The translations under genes and the position numbers were made by a program. A DNA stretch of 64,000 nt from Spisula solida (taxonomy: Eukaryota; Mollusca; Bivalvia; Venerida; Mactridae): assembly GCA_947247005.1 (NCBI GenBank), contig OX365952.1, positions 28,956,222 through 29,020,221 of the forward strand, read 5' to 3'. This document shows positions 24,050-39,000 of the stretch, piece by piece (position 1 is the first letter of the stretch; each line of letters begins with the position of its first letter). The notes under the pieces are model-generated. The model ran no database searches. It worked only from the letters and a program-made list of their open reading frames with translations, and was not told the origin of the DNA.

Positions 24050-27000
24050 CTGAAAATATGACAACAAAGCCTTTTTATAACAGTATTTTTTATCAAATAG
24101 AGTCAAGGAAAGGGTGTTCCAAGCAGTGTAAGATTCCATGGAACTGAGCAAGAGAATGACTTCTCCCTACTGTTCAGAACCAGTACCACAAAGGGTTATA
24201 AAATCAGTGGCAGTACAAATGTAACTAGAAAAACAGTCACGCAGAGCAGGGGGTTATGTAATAGGGTCATTACGACCAGCCGTTAAATAACTGAGCCTGT
24301 GGTCTATTAATTCAAATTAAAGTAGGGTCTACTGTTGCCGATGAACCTCCGTATCAAGTATGGCAAGCATAAGGTAAACTGAAAGCATGTTTTCTACTGA
24401 CAGATGGAGATGCCAACATAATAATGATAATAATAATGACTTTATTTAACGAGGAAACTCATTTGACAATTAAATTAAATAGCAATCGTCCATGAGATCC
24501 TCAACAATAAACATTTGAACAAGAACACTAGTACATAAAATGAAAAAGCATAATGGCAATTTGGCCCATATGACTCCACAATATCATAATTTTATATATA
24601 ATTGGGGAATTTCATAAAAGAGTTTCAGTGAAAGGATGTGAGAAACCGATATGTATGGAATCTACAATAAAAGGAAGGTATAACAATTTGTATCACTACA
24701 AAGCTTAATTAGATATAGGGACATCATAAGAGCCAGCATATCATATAAAAACATGTAAATTAAAACAATGACATTTTTAAAAGCATGATACGGAATTGAA
24801 ACATAAAACACACTGCATGCCATTCTGCAGACATATATATACATGTATAGTGAAGTAATGATTATGACTAGTCAGTCATTAGATATTTAAGTAGCAGAAA
24901 CATGGGGTGTTTCAAAATAAGACGGCTTCACCCAGCGTAGATATAAAGTTTTAAACTGTTGAATAGAAGAAGAATTTTTGATATTATGAGGAATAGAATT
25001 CCATATTGAGGTACCAGAGAAAGCAAGAGTGTGGCGAAATAACTCGGAATTGGGTTTAGGACTATATAATTGGTATGTAGAAGATGAGCGTAACAGTCGT
25101 GAATGAATATCTGCAGTAAATTTAAATGCAGATTTAAGATAGTCTGGTGCATCACCTCTGAGAGTTTTGTACATTTGAATAGCTTTCTGATAAATAAGGC
25201 GTTCATGAAATGTCATCCATTTGAGTTTTGTAAATAGAATACTTGAAGGATTTGAATAATCACAATCAAGAATTACTCTAGCTGCTCTTTTCTGAAATTT
25301 TATAAGTTTATCTTCAAGACTGCTGGTACAATTTCCCCATACAACACAGCAAAAGTCAAACTTAGGAAGAATATATGCGTTATAAAAGCGCTTCCGAGTT
25401 TCAATGGAAAGACAATATTTAATTCTAGATAAGAGGTGCAAATAGGAATTACATTTCTTTATCACATTATTGACATGGACTGCCCAAGATAGGCTATCAT
25501 TAATTGTGATACCTAATAACTTTGCTGTTGAAGTAACTTCAATAGAATTATCATGAAAAGGAATGTTGAGATTGGATCCAACAATATGATGTTTATTTGG
25601 TTTACTTGTCATAAATAAAGACTTGGATTTTTCAGAATTAATGGCCATTTGATTTAGTTTACACCATTGATCAGCATGCAATAAATCTCTAGTAAGTGAA
25701 AAAACAACATCATCTAATGTATTGCTGTGGGTTGATAATGTGGTATCGTCAGCAAATATGTCAGCAACGGAATGTGAAAGAGAAAGAGGCAAGTCATTAA
25801 TAAATATTAAAAATAATAATGGACCGAGAACTGAGCCTTGTGGAACACCTGCTCGAACTTTGACAGGACAAGAATATTTGCCAGATATAAATGTTTTTTG
25901 AGTTCTTCAATTGAGATAGGACTTAAACCAATTTAGTGTTGTAAAATGAATACCATATAGTGATAGCTTTTGTAATAAAATATCATAGTTTACCAAGTCA
26001 AATGCTTTACTTAAATCAATGAACAATGTTCCAACTATTTCATTTTTATCAACAACTGATATCCAGTCGTCAAGCATTTTAATTAAAGCTGTTTGACAAG
26101 AGTGATTTTTACGGAATCATGATTGTCTGTCATACAGAAGTTTGTTGTCAGAAAGATAAGACTTTAAGCACTTGCTAACGTGTCTTTCAAGTATTAAGGA
26201 AATAACTGGTAAAATGGAAATAGGTCTATAATTATTTTTATCATGTCTATCACCCTTCTTGAAGATTGGAATGACTTTTGCTGTTTTGAATGCGAATGGA
26301 AATTTGTTTGATTTCATACTACAATTAAATACAGATGTTAAAGCTGGTGCTATCACTGAAGCTGATAATTTTAGATATTTGGCATTGATATTATCAGTAC
26401 CTGTCGATTTAGTGGGATCAAGGGATTTTAATTGGGTTTCAACACATTCACTAGTCAATAGTGGAATGGTAAATTTATCAGAATTAACTAAGTTAGATTT
26501 GTTCAAGGTTTTTAATAAATCAGGAGGTTAGTATTTAACACTAGATTTATCAACAGGAACAGTTTTATGAATGTTACAAAAATGGTCATTAAATAAATGT
26601 ACAACTGAAGTTGGATCTGATATGAAATTTCCCTCAATATTATGAAGACATGGAGTTTGAGTTTTGGTACTTTCCAAAACAGACAACTCTCGGAGACCTT
26701 TCCATAACAGTTTTGGATTGTGTTTATTTGAGTTTATTTGGTCATTATAATGATTATATTTTGCCCTGTGGACGAGTGATTTTACTTTTGATCTGAACAA
26801 TTTGTAATTACATATGTCTTGTTTTTTATGATAATAATTTCTTTGTCTAATAGCAAGAAGTATATCAGAGTTGAACCAGTCTGGCTGCGTTAATTTCTTT
26901 ACCCTTGTATGTCATGCTAAATCAGCACAATCATCAGGATCATCAACATTATTTAATGTAAACCAGGTTTGTGTGGTTAGATCATTGAGAAAATCTGTTT

Positions 27001-30000
27001 CATTGAAGTTTTTGACAGATCTGTATAAACTATAATCATGGCAAGATTTTGTAGCTATGTTGTGATTACATTTCCTTGTAATAGCAACTGGATAGTGATC
27101 ACTTAATGCATATGGCGGAACATTTATTTCAACAATGTTACTAGGAATGTTACTGAAAACTATGTCTATTAAAGTTGCCGAACTATTTGTCCTTCTAGTT
27201 GGAGATTTTACAAGCTGGGTGAAATTCATATTCTCCATTGTTTGCATCCATGATTTTGAAGTTGATACTTGTTTAAGTAAGTCATAGTTTAAATCTCCAA
27301 TGATGATAGTTTCCTTTGTTTCATTGAATGATTTGTCTAGGCTGTCAGTGAAATGATTTAGCCATTCCACTCTAGATAAGGGTGGTCTATAAACATAATA
27401 TAGAAGGAATGTCTTAGAATTGGTGAATTTAAACTCTAACCAGAGGGATTCAACTGAATGAAACTCAAGATCAGTTCTATGAAAACAACAAATATGCTCC
27501 TTAATATAAGAAGTCCTCCACCATTTGATGGCCTATCTTTACGAAATATAGTATAACCAGGAATTGAAAGCTCGGCATCTAGAACATTTTCATCTTAAAA
27601 TGTTTCACTAAGACATAAACAGTCAATATTTAAGTTTTGAAACACTATAAGCTTAATTTCGTCAAGTTTAGGACAAACATAATGAATATTTAGATGAACA
27701 ATATGTAACCCTTTATGGGATAACCATCGTTGGTTTGGGACTGAGGGAGGTGATATACAGCTGTCTTTACTTGGTGTTTGAGCATTATATAGAGGTAAAG
27801 ACTGAGAATTGGAGCTAAGCATGTCAATATTTAATGAATTATCAACAGGAGTAGAATTTGAAGAACTATTCAAAGAAGAAACAGACTTATTTAAACTATC
27901 AATATCAGAATAAAAAACATCATCATTTGTGGTGTCAAAAACAAAACCATTAACAGTATTCTCATAAAAAGAGACAGGGGCAGTGTCACCCCACCTTGAA
28001 ATATCAATTATAGACTCTTGGAAAAAAACATCTTCACATATATTTTCTGCTTCAGAAACAAGGCAGTTATCACCATTAACATAAGATAAAGTGTCCGTGG
28101 AATTGTCAAGATTAGATTCGTGACAGGTGGAATTATTATTACCTACATTCAAATCACCATCATCAAATTCATATGATTTACTAGAATCCAAAACTGAGAT
28201 GACAGAAGTGTGATCTAGATATGAGTCATTACCCATTAAATAATCAGTTATAGATGCATGCCAATTTTAAAAAAACATCAACATTTGTGGTGTCAAAAAC
28301 AAAACCATCAACAGAAGGAATTGAAAACAATGTACTTAAATGTGGAGATGACTCATCTAAACAATACAATACAATACAAAGTTTATTCAGACATAAAATT
28401 GCATTCCGCATATTCCTAGCCATAAACAGAGAGCATCTAAATTACAATATTGCAATCATTTGATATCAACTACTCTACTGTCAGACAAACAATGTAATTT
28501 ATAAGTGAACAACAAGACTTTAAACAACAAGTGCTATAACATTCATAACAAGAACTATCTTTAAACAATAATGCACCTTTTGACTCAGAATAAGGTAGAC
28601 AAAAATACATAAGCAAAGCAATATACGTAATCTTAGGACCATTTGCCCTATTGGGCTCAAATGAAGGCTTGTTGTTTAGGCGAACTCAGTAATTTGTTAT
28701 ATGATATAGCCTGGTTTCCTAGTTTTTTAAAGCCTACATGACCTCGTATCGAACTTGGTCCCAAATTATCTGACGGTACCCTATATAATGAAAAGGCAGT
28801 GCAGCGGACATGTTTAACCGCAACGGATATGACGTCACAGGAACTGGTATCCGTGTTTGCTGTGAAAACTGTAGATAAACTGGGTACCAGCTGTCGTAAT
28901 GTCATATCCGTTGCGGCTAAACATGGCCGCTGCACTACTTTCTCTTTGTATTTGGTACTACACTAAGAGGCACTTATAACTGTGCAGTTTTCAATTCCTA
29001 ATAACTTTTTTATTTGTTAATATTTTTGATAGAAATTTAGTGTATTTGGTTGTTAGTCGACGCGCAACGTAATCCGATATTTTTATCCTACGGTTCAATG
29101 AATATTGTCCATTGGACTGTGAAAATAGCAATTTAACGAATTGCACAAGAAAATGTTGAAACAGCGGGAAATAAAATAAAACGTGGTCATTTCCAATAAA
29201 TTCATGACCTGTTATCCTAAAAAAACACAAACGTCAATGTTTGACTAAATTGACGCCGTGACGTCGGGTTTATCAACACGGGCTTTTCAATGTTGCACAA
29301 AGTAACTGTTTGAATTTAATTATTATTGGCGTTCCAATAAGCAAAAATACGCGTTTACAATCATTAACCCACCTACAGGTGTTTGAGCCATGTTCTACCT
29401 GTCTATCTGTTCGTTCATTGTTAAACAAAATTCAACGTCATTTTTCTGCAATGACTGGTCGGATTTCAACGTACATGTATGTTGATAAGAAAGGCATGTT
29501 ATGCTTCGCTCAACTGTCACTGAGATTGCCCATCAAAGGTGACGTCAATGAGACAATATTGCATAGCCTAAACTCTCAGGAATACGCGTTCTTATTTGTT
29601 GGAAAACTGTGCGTTTTAAGCCGGAGCAGATTTTGTGACTTCGCAATTTTACGCAACGCTAAATTATGTGTTGGCGTTTCCTAAATATTATTTGTTATGA
29701 AATGAAATATTCTTAGACATTTATCACACATCTTTAAACTACACTTGCTGCAAATTTCAACAAAATATACACACTAAATACTGAGATAGTGAGATTTGTG
29801 TAAGTGCACAGTTATAAGTACCTCTTAGTGGACACTGCGTAAGGACTAGGGGTAAATACTGAAATCATGTGTCTGTGGACTTCATCTCTAGACAAACATT
29901 ATGAATAAGTTTCAAAAATATTAAGTGAAAATTATGGCCTCCAGAGTGTTAAAAGACAGATTGTCGACAACGAACGAGGTACGACGGACAAAAGGGTGGT

Positions 30001-33000
30001 CAATATAGCTTACATTGAGTACTTAGTGCTCTATTTGAGTGTATCCGATTTTGCTCCGATTTTACTCCGCGTATGCATTTAGTGGTTGAGTACTTAGTGC
30101 TCTATTTGAGTGTATCCGATTTTGCTCCGATTTTACTCCGCGTATGCATTTAGTGGTTTATAACATTTATGGATAATAGAATCGGAGTATAAACATACCG
30201 CACATAGACTGGTTCCATTTGTTTCTAGGACCAGTCATTTGAACAAGATGAAACATTCTATTATTATACAGACAAATCGTATTTTACACCTTTGTCATTC
30301 AAATTGGATTAAATAAACGTTGCTAAAAGGAATCAAAGCGCTGAAGGCACTAGATTTGTTTGGGTTTGAATAATGAAAATGTAAAAAATCTTCAGTCCTC
30401 AATAACATGGCAATTCTCTTTTGTAACGTGCCGGACAGATAGACACTGAAAAAATCCCGTCAGTGAATAATAATAATAATGTCTAAAAACGAATCAGTTT
30501 TAAGTTTTGAATGGGGCAATCCAAATTAAAGTTTTAAAATTGCCTATGTTTAGTGTTTTTTGAGCATTTGGAACTAAATTTCTGAATTCAGTTGTAATCC
30601 CAGCGCTTTCAGACAAAGTCGGAGGGAGTGTAGTGATTCTGGGATTCCGGTCTGTGTACAGTACAGCTGGGTACAGGTTTTTTCAAGTCTGAAATGCCAT
30701 GTTATTCGGTGAGTTGAGTGGTGGCTCTCTTCTAGTTTGGCTCATGGACAGTGCGGTTGTGTGTGAAAGCGCAGAATAGGCAATAGACAGTAATTAGAGA
30801 CTGATAGACTAGTGTAGAGTATGTTTTCTTCACACGTGACACAATCAGTTCAATGCAATATTCATGAATCTCTGACCATTAGAGGGTGTTATTGCAAACT
30901 TTAACAAGAGCCACGTTCACATGGCCAACCCAGCATAAATGTTGTTACTAATGGGTGTTTAATCAAACTTCAAAGGGAGATAATTTCAAAACTGGGTTCT
31001 TAGTCATTGCACTTCTCCTAGTTGCCATCTATTCACCAACCAAGTTTCAAGTCAATACCTCAAATAGTTATAGTCTTATAGAGTTATGCTCCGGATGAAA
31101 TACTATTAAAAATTAAACAAGAGGAGATAATTTAAAAACTGGGTATTCTAGAGTAATGGTTCTTGGTCACTGCACTTCTCCTAGTTGCCATCTATTCATA
31201 TATCAAGTTTAAAGTCAATATCACAAATAGTATTAGAGTTATGCTCTGGCCAAAACTATGTATCAACTATGTATGTGCAGCGTACATAAAGGAACCAGGG
31301 ATTTTTCTGTTCATTTTGGGAAGGATCCTTAGACTCTACATTTTGGGAAAAATATTGGTGTATTCCTGATAATGGAAAAAAGGTAGGGTATAACTTTTTT
31401 GGGAAAACTGCATGATTTTAAAGACATTTTCAATCAGGAAGGGGCCTTTTATAGGCCTCTGTTATATATTAATGCGAAAAACCCCTGAAAACATGTATGC
31501 ATATTAACTACATGTATTGAACGGTTAACAGGAATCAAAGCGCTGAAAGCCCTGAGGTTGTTCGATTGAATGCCATTCTGATCACCTCGGCCTTTATGCA
31601 TTGCGCAATATTTACCGGAGACAAACGGAAATGTTCGATCTTTCATGATTAGAATGAATAAGAATGCTTACAGAGAAAATACAAGTGAAACAGTTTTCTG
31701 AGGCCAGATAATTAACTAGAAATGTTTAGGATGTGTTTTTCTGCAGTTAGGATGCTGATCGAATTTATACCGGTCACCGGGTGCACGTTTAAATTCATTA
31801 GTAAGAATAATTAGCCAAATAATTCAGATACGTGTAAAATCAGATACGTGTAAAATCAGATACTACGGACAGGCGCATAAGCCTTGAAGTTGGTTCTTAT
31901 GGTTAGGGGTCCTCAGGACTGTGAAATTTGGGACTTTAATGCCATTTTTGCCATATTATATTTCTGCTGTACAAATTAATGTTACTCATGTGCATACGTC
32001 TGTATTGCTGGCTACGCCACTGACTGATTAATCAAACCTAATAAACTATTATGTAACAGTTCATAAAGAGTAGTGCTCAATATTACAGATTTTCAACGTG
32101 TCGTAGAGTAACTAGAGAACTATTTTGCCGGTTTACATGCTTCCTTTGCATCGGCGAAAGATATGCAAATTTGCAATTGCTGGCTGACCGGTTTACTTTC
32201 CTTAATGTGGCACTGTCCATTTGTGGCATAGAAAAGAAGTTTCAGGCAGTAAAAATGGGTTGCAATTGTTGATAAGTATTAAAACTAGTTGTTGTTTGAA
32301 CAACTTAAAACATTATATATATTGGTACAAATGTACCGGAAAGTGACCGTTTTTAGTCACAATATTTGTGACAAATACCGCGTGGAATATTATTGACATT
32401 TTGACACTGTGACTATACTACAACACTCAAACAATGGAATGAAACTAATACAATCTGTGGGAACGTTAATAATGTAACATGGTTTGAAAAGTATGTAGTT
32501 GGACCAGGGCTCAAACCCAGAATCATCTGCTTAGAAAAGGCGAATGCTCAACTGAGCCTGCTATCTGGACACAGCTTTCTTCCTTCAATATCAACAATTG
32601 AATTCTAAACTGACAGGCAGGGAATTTCTAAACTTTTTGGGATTATAATTTCACCTTAATAAAGCTAGTAACAAATGATTTCAAAAATTTATAATTATGG
32701 TTTTTATATTTGAAATTACACAATGTATTGTACTTGTCTGTGAATACTTGTCTGTCTTGATCAGTCACTTGATTCAGTGGATACACCAGAGGCGTTGCGA
32801 CTTGGGCGGCAGCCCAATATTTCGCGAGTAAAGGCAAAACTTTATAAAAATATGCATGAGAATTTAAAATTTTGTAGCTGAAATATTGGCTACCAATTGG
32901 AGCGGCAAAACGACGAATAAGGGTCAGTGGTTTCTAAAGACATGCATTCAATGCCATGCATCGAAGGGTAGCGTTCGATAACGATATTCGTCAATGCAGT

Positions 33001-36000
33001 CGGTACATAAGTGAAGGATGAATTTGAAATATCTTATATTTGAATTGTATTTACAACAGCACCAAATGAATGTAATTCAGCAACTATATGCCTATAAGGC
33101 ATAACTATTTGGTAATAATGATACCAAAAAATGACTAACATACACGGACGATCCAAAAATTCATCCAACGGAATACATATTGAAAGAACTGGAAATAGCC
33201 CCATTTACGCTCTGATTTCATAAAATTTCCTCATAAAAACGAAGGGGATACCCCTCCCCCGCCGCTCCAATATTCGGCAACCTGCGAAGAGCCTGTACAC
33301 ACCTAGTCCAAACCATGGGACTTACCTTGTAAAGACTGTTGGACCTATTATCACCTAACGTAATGAAACGTTTTAACGGTTTAGTATAGAAACGTTTGGT
33401 CTCGGTTGGGACTACACACCTCAAGTTGGTTTGACTATGCAAGATGCCATGTTGGCCATTGACAATTTGCTTACAGAGCGAATACTGTATCGACTGAGCT
33501 ATCAAGCCACTTGTTTAACATATTTGACGCATACAGTTTAAGTAAATAAGTATACACTACTGCGGCTCAGTTAAAAAAAGCTACAACTGAATAAGACGGC
33601 AAGCTTGTCAAGCTAGCCACCTACACAAGTTTTTCCCTTAAATCCTATACACAGTACTACTATAATCTCAAAAAGATTGCTATCAAAAGCACAATACAGA
33701 CATAACATTGTCAAAGAGTCATTTTGCATTTTTTGGGGGTCGAATAGTTGCGGGTACGACATGTTATTTGTACTTACGAAACCTCTGACAGTCACACACG
33801 GCATCGGGTGTTGATTTTATTGTATAAGTACGTTAATTGTGAGTGATAAAGACGATTTTCCTTGCTTACCAAGTACTAGCGTCGTGTAATCGGAAAAAAA
33901 ATCTCCTATAAATTTCTTTTCTCGCAGGAACAAAATGGCGACAGTTTTTATCATGTATAAATGCCGGTCGGACCGACCCGCTTCACCGAATTGCCGGAAA
34001 GCACCGAAAATTAACGTTTAATTCATCATCGTAGGAGCCGGAAAGCAAATTACTGATATATTTTTTTATCATATTCGACTAGTACACTTTTAGACAGGCA
34101 TAGATGTACAGTTTAATATGTAGTAATTACATAAACATTCTTTAAACTAATTTGCTTTCCGGTACAAGAAATAACGATTAATTGATCATCGAAGGAGCCG
34201 GAAAGCAAATTTCTGATTTAATTTTCTATGATATTCGACTAGTACACTTAGACAGGCATACATACACACTTTAATACGTAGTAATTACATTAACATTCTT
34301 TAAACTAATTTGCTTTCCGGTACAAACATTAACGTTTAATTGATCATCGAAGGAGCCGGAAAGCAAATTACCGATCTCCTTTTTCAGGACTGGTACTGTT
34401 GCTGTTAGACAGACATCCATGTATACTTTAAAATGTTGATACTGATTAATAAATTTGCTTTCCGGCACACCATTTACTCTAGTAGAAATATACATGATCA
34501 CCGCTTGGGCCGAAAAGCAAATTACTTTGATGGACTTCAGCTATTTATTCGACTGGTACAATATCGTATCAATTTAATCATTCGCTTATTTGTGTAATCA
34601 CATAACACATGGAGGAGTTTGTAACATAAAATATGTGCATATATAACTCGTTATCACATATGAATGATAACAGTTAAACTAATAGAAATGTACACGTTCG
34701 CCGTTTTCATGCCGGAAAGCATTCGGATAGACATCAATATGTCTACTTGATGAGGTTTGTATTTTTCTTTTGTAATTATAGCACATATAGGTGCCTAAGC
34801 CCATATTTAATGATACTAAACCCCAAATGCGTCCCCAAAACCAACTCTTACTGAAATATATACAGAAAATAATTGCTTTCCGGCATTTCGGTGCTTTCCG
34901 AAGATTTCCGGCGATTCGGTGATTCGGACCGTTCAGATAAGGAACGAAGATGATACTCATACGCGCTATTTTTAATTACACATACAGTTTATAGATAACT
35001 TGGATAACACAAACACTTGAAACATTTTAAGAATATTGTATGGGTTTTTATTTGTTTTTTTCATAATCACTTTTTTCAATTAAAAAAATCGCATTGAAAA
35101 ACGAACTACTTTTTACGTACGTAGTACTTCGGGGAAAATTTTAACCGCCGTGGCTTCATACGCTTAGAATCACTGCGCATTATAATTTTAATTTATTCAT
35201 ATTCTATTATTTATTTACCTTCTTTGAAATTTAACAACCTTGTAATGAGATTCAAATCATCAGCATAGTTAACTCAAATGAGAAAATATATTTTGATCAC
35301 ACAAAAGGCACATATATGGAACTACTTTGTCTTTAATTGAATTTTCTGGACTACTTTCGCTCAGATATTAAGGACTCGCGTTTGAGACTGACTTCTGTAT
35401 TTGTTTGGGAAACCCAAACAAATAAAAACAACATCCTGCAACATGTTACCAATAGAAATATGTACATGACCCCCACGCAATAAGCAGTACTATTGGTATG
35501 TCATCGCTAAGCGGCATCCACATAGCCGAGACATCCTTAAAACGTACGTTTTCCGTCTAACTTCGTAATCCCACCTTTCATGCTTTATAGGCGTGGCTTG
35601 TGCTACTGGATTGTACGAGAAGGATTGCAAATAGCTGTGCCGTCTTGGGACGGCATCCATACAATCTAGGTGTTTTATACGTTATACATGTATATAGTGA
35701 TGTATAAGGGTGGCATCCATATAATATAGGTGCTAAAAATGTATATAAGCACACCATCCATGGAATGTAGGTGTAGATCTATTCTATGTTACATGTATTG
35801 TTGTTTTAGACATATAAAGCCGCCATCCATAGTATGAAGATGTCATATATGTTGAATATAGTGTTGATTTAGACATGATAGGGTGGCATCCATATAAAGT
35901 ATGTGTTATTAATAATGCCTATAGTGTAGTTAGAGAAATATCAGGACGGCATCCATAGAATGCAGGTGTAATATAATGTTGGATATAGTGTTGTTAGATA

Positions 36001-39000
36001 CATACCAGGACAGCATCAATAGAATCCAGGTGTAATATAATGTTGGATAAAGTGTTGTTAAAGACATATCAGGACGGCGTCCATAGAATGCAGGTGTAAT
36101 ATAATGTTGGATATAGTGTTGTTAGATACATATCAGGACAGCATCAATAGAATGCAGGTGTAATATAATGTTGGATAAAGTGTTGTTAAAGACATATCAG
36201 GACGGCGTCCATAGAATGCAGGTGTTTTATGTGTTATACATAATAACTGTCATGTATATAGTATTGTTAGAGACATATCAGGACGGCGTCCATAGAATGT
36301 AGGTGTTTTATGTGTTATATATAGTAGAGACATAATCAGGACGGCATCCATAGAATGTAGGTGTTTTATGTGTTATATATAGTAGAGACATATCAGGACG
36401 GCGTCCATAGAATGTAGGTGTTTTATGTGTTATATATAGTAGAGACATATCAGGACGGCGTCCATAGAATGTAGGTGTTTTATGTGTTATATATAGTAGA
36501 GACATATCAGGACGGCGTCCATAGAATGTAGGTGTTTTATGTGTTATATATAGTGTTGTTAGAGACATATCAGGACGGCGTCCATAGAATGCAGGTGTAA
36601 TATAATGTTGGATATAGTGTTGTTAGAGACATATCAGGACGGCGTCCATAAAATGTAGGTGTTTTATGTGTTATATATAGTGTTGTAAAAGGAGCATGGT
36701 AGAAGGCTGCTATCACCTGACTTAAATAGTGTACATGCAATGAGTGATATTCAGGGTCGGTAAGGCTTTCTACTATCGCCTGAATTAAATGGTGTGCATG
36801 TAAGGAGGATTGTACAGGGTCCCTAATGCTTCCTACTACCCATTGACATAAATGATGTACATGTAAGGAGGGTGATACAGGGCCCGTAACAGTTCCTACA
36901 ATCACCTGACATAAATGATGTACATGTAAGGAGGGTGATACAGGGCCCGTAACAGTTCCTACAATCACCTGACATAAATGATGTACATGTAAGGAGGATG
37001 ATACAGGGCCCGTAACAGTTCCTACAATCACCTGACATAAATGATGTACATGTAAGGCGGATGATACAGGGTCCGTAACAGTTCCTACTATCACCTGACT
37101 TAAATGATGTACATGTAAGGCGGATGATACAGGGTCCGTAAGGCTTTCTTTTATCGCCTGACTTAAATGATGTACATGTAAGGAGGGTGATACAGGGTCC
37201 GTAAGGCTTTCTTTTATCGCCTGACTTAAATGAAGTGCATGTACGAAAGGTTTTTGTTCGCGGTATTGTCAATAATTTGGCTGAATCTGATCTCAGAGAT
37301 CTTAGTTAGTCCAACATAATGATACATCTAAGAAGTTTTCCGCGAGCAGTTATACAATTCAATTTGCTTGTTTGTGGAAGAAATTTTGTGAAATGTTGCT
37401 GGTATCTCAAGAAATGAAATCTCTAAAGGTTAATTATGATTTCGTCATACAATACTTGATAGTTTTCGTGATATAACGTGATTATACGCTATTCTGGGAC
37501 AACTCAAGTACTTGAATAATTAAGACCCGTAACTTAATGGGAAATACATTGATTGGTTTCTGAGTTTCGCCCCTTATATCATAGGTGTCAAACATCATAT
37601 GTACAGAGTATTTCATTTTTGAGTGCAACTCTATGAAATACAGATTGCTCAACTGACGATGGTACTAATTATGTTAATCGGATAATTAAAACAAATACTC
37701 ATGTAGATCAAGTCACATGTAGTAGGCCAAATGGTTGACAACTCACATAAAGTAAGTCAGATGTTTGACAAGTCACACGTAGTAAGCCCGATGGTTGACA
37801 AATCTCATGTAGTAAGTCAGATGGTTGAAAAGTCACACGTAGTAAATCAGATGGTTGACAAGTCACATGCAGTGAGTCAGATGGTTGTCAAGCTACATGT
37901 AGTAAGCCCGATCGTTGGCAAGTCACATGTAGTAACCAGATGGGTGACAAGTCACATGTAGTTACCAGATGGGTGACAAGTCACATGCAGTGAGTCAGAT
38001 GGTTGTCAAGCTACATGTAGTAAGTCAGATGGTTGACAAGTCAGATGTAGTAACCAGATGGTTGACAAGTCAGATGTAGTAACCAGATGGTTGACAAGTC
38101 ACACGCAGTAACCAGATGGGTGACAAGTCACATGTAGTAAGTCAGATGGTTGACAAGTCACATGTAGTAACCAGATGGGTGACAAGTCACATGTAGTAAG
38201 TCAGATGGTTGACAAGTCACATGTAGTAACCAGATGGGTGACAAGTCACATGTAGTAAGTCAGATGGTTGACAAGCTTCGCCTCGGACAATTTGTTATTC
38301 GTCTTTACAAAAATGTACTATAACCCTTGTAAGAAGACACTTTTGATCAAAAACAAGTACTTTATCGATTACAAACTATTTTCATAATTCGCCCATACCT
38401 GATAACCTGAACGTGCGATCTCCTCGGGTACGGATATACTGGCCTTTATCCATAGGTTACCTTGGTTACCAAACACACGCCAAACAGCCTTGAACTCTTC
38501 ACTCGTTAAAACCTACACAACATAAAAGCACATACGTAACCAAATTTTCAAGAACTCTAGATTTATATTTCAAACTCAGGGCCCGAGAGGGCTATTAGAC
38601 CCTTCCGCAATTTTGAATTACGCGAGACATTGATAAATTACCGTTCACAGGCACATGGTTTCAAATTATCTGAGCTAGTGTAATCTATACAGAAAGAAGG
38701 TAGTGCAGCGTTCATGTTTAGCTACAACGGATTTGACGTCACTGGAACTGGTATCGGTGTTCGCTGTGACAGCTGTAGAAAAACTGGGTACCAGCTTTCG
38801 TAACGTCATATCTGGTGAGATAACTATTGATGCATTTCAAATGTACGCTTCAATACAATTAGTGTAATGATTTATTTAGTATAATGAGGCTGAATTTTAA
38901 AAGATATATTTGTTTTATGCATATAGGTGCTCCTTTGTAGCATATTCTTACCTGACTGAATACTGTCAATGTACCGGTATTGCGTCCATGCATATGGTAG

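Noticed and set aside
33440..33510. Second tRNA-like sequence on the minus strand
   Set aside because: Has an A-box-like TAGCTCAGTCGATACAG but no convincing B-box or cloverleaf.
36308..36568. 86-codon frame with 19-residue repeats
   Set aside because: Product of the 57-bp period of the adjoining minisatellite.
36570..37272. Two overlapping minus-strand frames of 149-174 codons with 21-residue repeats
   Set aside because: They arise because the 63-bp minisatellite period is divisible by three; both frames are open and neither has a start context or splice signals.
37731..37961. Plus-strand frame with a 10-residue repeat
   Set aside because: Explained by the 30-bp minisatellite; it ends where 29-bp units begin.
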